Shown here in pieces: positions 62,780-64,000 of a stretch of 64,000 nucleotides of DNA. Position 1 is the first letter of the stretch, and every line of letters starts with the position of its first letter. The DNA is from JACKII01 sp963807085. GTDB taxonomy: Bacteria; Pseudomonadota; Alphaproteobacteria; Bin95. The DNA lies in the NCBI GenBank assembly GCA_963807085.1, contig CAWEBB010000026.1, positions 18,442 to 82,441 of the forward strand. The letters are read 5' to 3'. A program made the position numbers and the translations under genes. The notes below the pieces were generated by a model. The model saw nothing but the letters and a program-made list of their open reading frames with translations. It was not told where the DNA came from and made no database searches.

Positions 62780-63204
62780 CGGGCATTGGCGCGTCTCATG
62801 CCCGACAAGGCGATGGCAGCGCTCCTCAATCGGGAAGGCTTCAAGACGGGACGTCTCAACGGCTGGACCCAATCGCGGGTGTGCAGCTTCCGAAACCAGC
62901 ATTCCATCGCGGTCTATCAAGAGGGCGAGCGGGCGGCGCGTGGCGAGGTCACCCTCGCGGAGGCGGCCGATCTCATTGGCTGCAGCGCGATGTCGGTCCG
63001 ACGTATGATCCAGGACGGTATCTTTCGGGCTCGACAGCACTGCAAGGGCGCGCCATGGATCATCAAGCGCTCGGATGTCGAGGCCATCGCTGCAGGCGGA
63101 CCGGCCATTCCGCACGCAAAACGCCCGCCACCACCAAATCCGGATCAGACAGTCATTAAGTTCCAATGACATAGCGAGGTGAGCAGTATGACGCACGATC
63201 GGAG

Positions 63205-63531
63205 GGGACCGAGCAGGATGACGTTCTCGCGCCGGCTGACGAAGGCCAAAGCCGCCAGGTGTTCGATCTGCTTGCGCGGGGCCGTCGTTGCAAACTTGAA
63301 GTCGTATTCTTCCAGCGTCTTCACGGCAGGAAAGCCGGCCATTCGCACCAGCGTCGCGGCTGAGCGCACCCGCCGGCAGTCCCGTTCCGTCACCAATGCC
63401 TCTTCCAGGAAATCCAGGAAGCTCTGCTCGGCCTCCACCGCCCGGGTGGCCAGTTCGGAAAAACTCTCGGCCAGGCCGGCCAGCTTCAGTTCGTTACAGA
63501 GGTCGACCAGGCGATCCGACTGCAGGCTCAT
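63205..63531 (-). pseudogene. istB: IstB transposition helper ATPase, N-terminal part
   Basis: MSLQSDRLVDLCNELKLAGL to RRENVILLGP: the first 109 residues of IstB, ending in the G-P of the Walker A motif. Beyond it the frame runs into the recombinase element. Joined to 59443 it gives GP-A-GTGKTH, a normal P-loop. The ATG overlaps the istA stop as ATGA. Confidence 0.9.
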
Positions 63532-64000
63532 GCCGCCGCCCGCCCGATGGCGTCCCCAATGGCGTCATAAATGGCAAGATCATGCTGCGCGATGGTGATC
63601 CCGCTCAGCTCAGCGACCGCCGGTTGCCCATCTCGCGCCAGCGCGATGCCCTGGGCAGCAGCAGCTTCTGCTTGGTGGCAAAGCGGTCTGCCGGCCGCTC
63701 TTTCGTCTCGCCATGGTAGCGCACATTGGCCACGTGCGCAGCCAAGCACCGGCCTCAGCATTGGCAGTTGCGGCGTCAAGCCGGAAGCCCCAGGTCACGC
63801 TCCAGGCGCTGCCCAATCGTCTCGGTATGACCGCGCAGAATAGCCGACCGGCGCTTGCGGCATTGCTCTTCCAGCCAGGCATTGAAGGCGTCCCATGTCG
63901 CAAACCGGGGCATCGGCACCATGAAATTGCGCCGGGCATAACCGACCAGCCCCTCGACGCCGCCTTTGTCGTTCCCCTTGCCGGGCCGGCCGTAGCGGTT
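63528..64000 (-). pseudogene. istA: IstA transposase, 3' part (frame-broken, cut by window edge)
   Basis: On the minus strand from the right edge: NRYGRPGKGNDKGGVEGLVG, RRNFMVPMPRFATWDAFNAWL and HTETIGQRLERDLGLPA, typical IstA integrase-core to C-terminal transition. After that the frame is lost; VANVRYHGETKERPADRF and the final ITIAQHDLAIYDAIGDAIG are in other frames. At least two frame changes. Probably inactive, although sequence error cannot be excluded. Confidence 0.8.

Larger units (their letters stand above)
59913..63169 (+). pseudogene. Large serine recombinase split by an IS481 element
   Basis: Two exon-like parts, 59913-61592 and 62780-63169, join in frame into a 689-residue protein. 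The resolvase domain has the catalytic Ser19 in YIDVRQSTAGQ and the EASRLARNGRDWH helix. It is followed by the recombinase domain, a zinc ribbon (CGHCGRKL ... YHCRG) and a coiled stretch. After the IS comes a C-terminal HTH/MerR-like part (LAEAADLIGCSAMSVRRMIQDG). The IS inserted after EDLI; removing it and one copy of the 7-bp duplication restores EDLIRALARLMPDK. As it stands the gene makes a 567-residue protein missing the C-terminal domain. Confidence 0.9.
59444..63204 (+). mobile_element. Serine-recombinase element inserted in istB
   Basis: About 3.76 kb between the two istB parts, edges good to a few bases. Plus-strand content: a DUF5372-like gene, a 58-residue small gene, and a large serine recombinase, itself split by an IS481 element. 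Without that IS the element is about 2.57 kb. No other cargo is seen. The arrangement of two small genes plus a Zn-ribbon serine recombinase is a recurring cassette in alphaproteobacteria. Confidence 0.85.
58980..64000 (-). mobile_element. IS21-type element (istAB), interrupted and partly decayed
   Basis: istB C-terminal part at 59003-59443, istB N-terminal part at 63205-63531 and istA remains from 63528 to the window end, all on the minus strand in the normal istA-istB order. The middle is occupied by the serine-recombinase element. The outer left end is somewhere near 58850-58985; I could not define its terminal repeat. The right end lies outside the window. Confidence 0.85.

Overview
The window is GC-rich chromosomal DNA from an alphaproteobacterium, most likely Rhodospirillales-like. 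This rests on gene content and order: a fused str-S10 ribosomal run, the block xerC / DUF484 / transaldolase / divergent priA / atpHAGDC, an inositol-monophosphatase-type hisN and a membrane-anchored cytochrome c. No rRNA or tRNA gene was recognised.

Layout: 1-8728 (minus) is rpsL-rpsG-fusA-tuf-rpsJ-rplC-rplD-rplW-rplB-rpsS-rplV-rpsC-rplP, running off the left edge, with a candidate promoter near 9072-9100. 9175-14854 (minus) is a yejABEF-type peptide/microcin ABC importer whose yejE and yejF are full of frame changes. 15020-19515 (minus) holds hisN, a cytochrome c with a repeat-rich tail, an IS481 remnant, xerC, DUF484 and transaldolase. 19655-27087 (plus) is priA and the F1 ATP synthase genes, closed by a palindrome and a terminator.

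27335-58600 is an accessory and catabolic region: a GrdB-like reductase with an in-frame TGA read as selenocysteine and a SECIS-like hairpin directly after it, two CaiB/BaiF CoA-transferases, a large arylsulfatase, two MFS carriers, a GMC oxidoreductase, a CHRD protein with a VPxPA-CTERM-like tail beside an ECF sigma/anti-sigma pair, two tandem TauD dioxygenases with a DUF1028 protein, SodC, a split DUF318 permease, an HNH endonuclease, an SMP-30 lactonase, an aminotransferase/JmjC-like cupin/thioesterase operon, MsrA, hydrolases, an SDR, a flavin reductase, a sirtuin, a GNAT protein, an AmpG-like permease and alanine dehydrogenase.

58601-64000 is a nest of mobile DNA: an IS5-like remnant, then an IS21-type istAB whose istB is cut inside its Walker A motif by a ~3.76 kb serine-recombinase element, itself interrupted by a 1180-bp IS481-family element with inverted ends and a 7-bp target duplication.

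Single-base frame breaks occur in genes that must work (atpG, atpD) as well as in accessory genes, often in short homopolymers. Many apparent pseudogenes here may therefore be sequence errors. The in-frame TGA at 27884 is different: the frame is unchanged on both sides.
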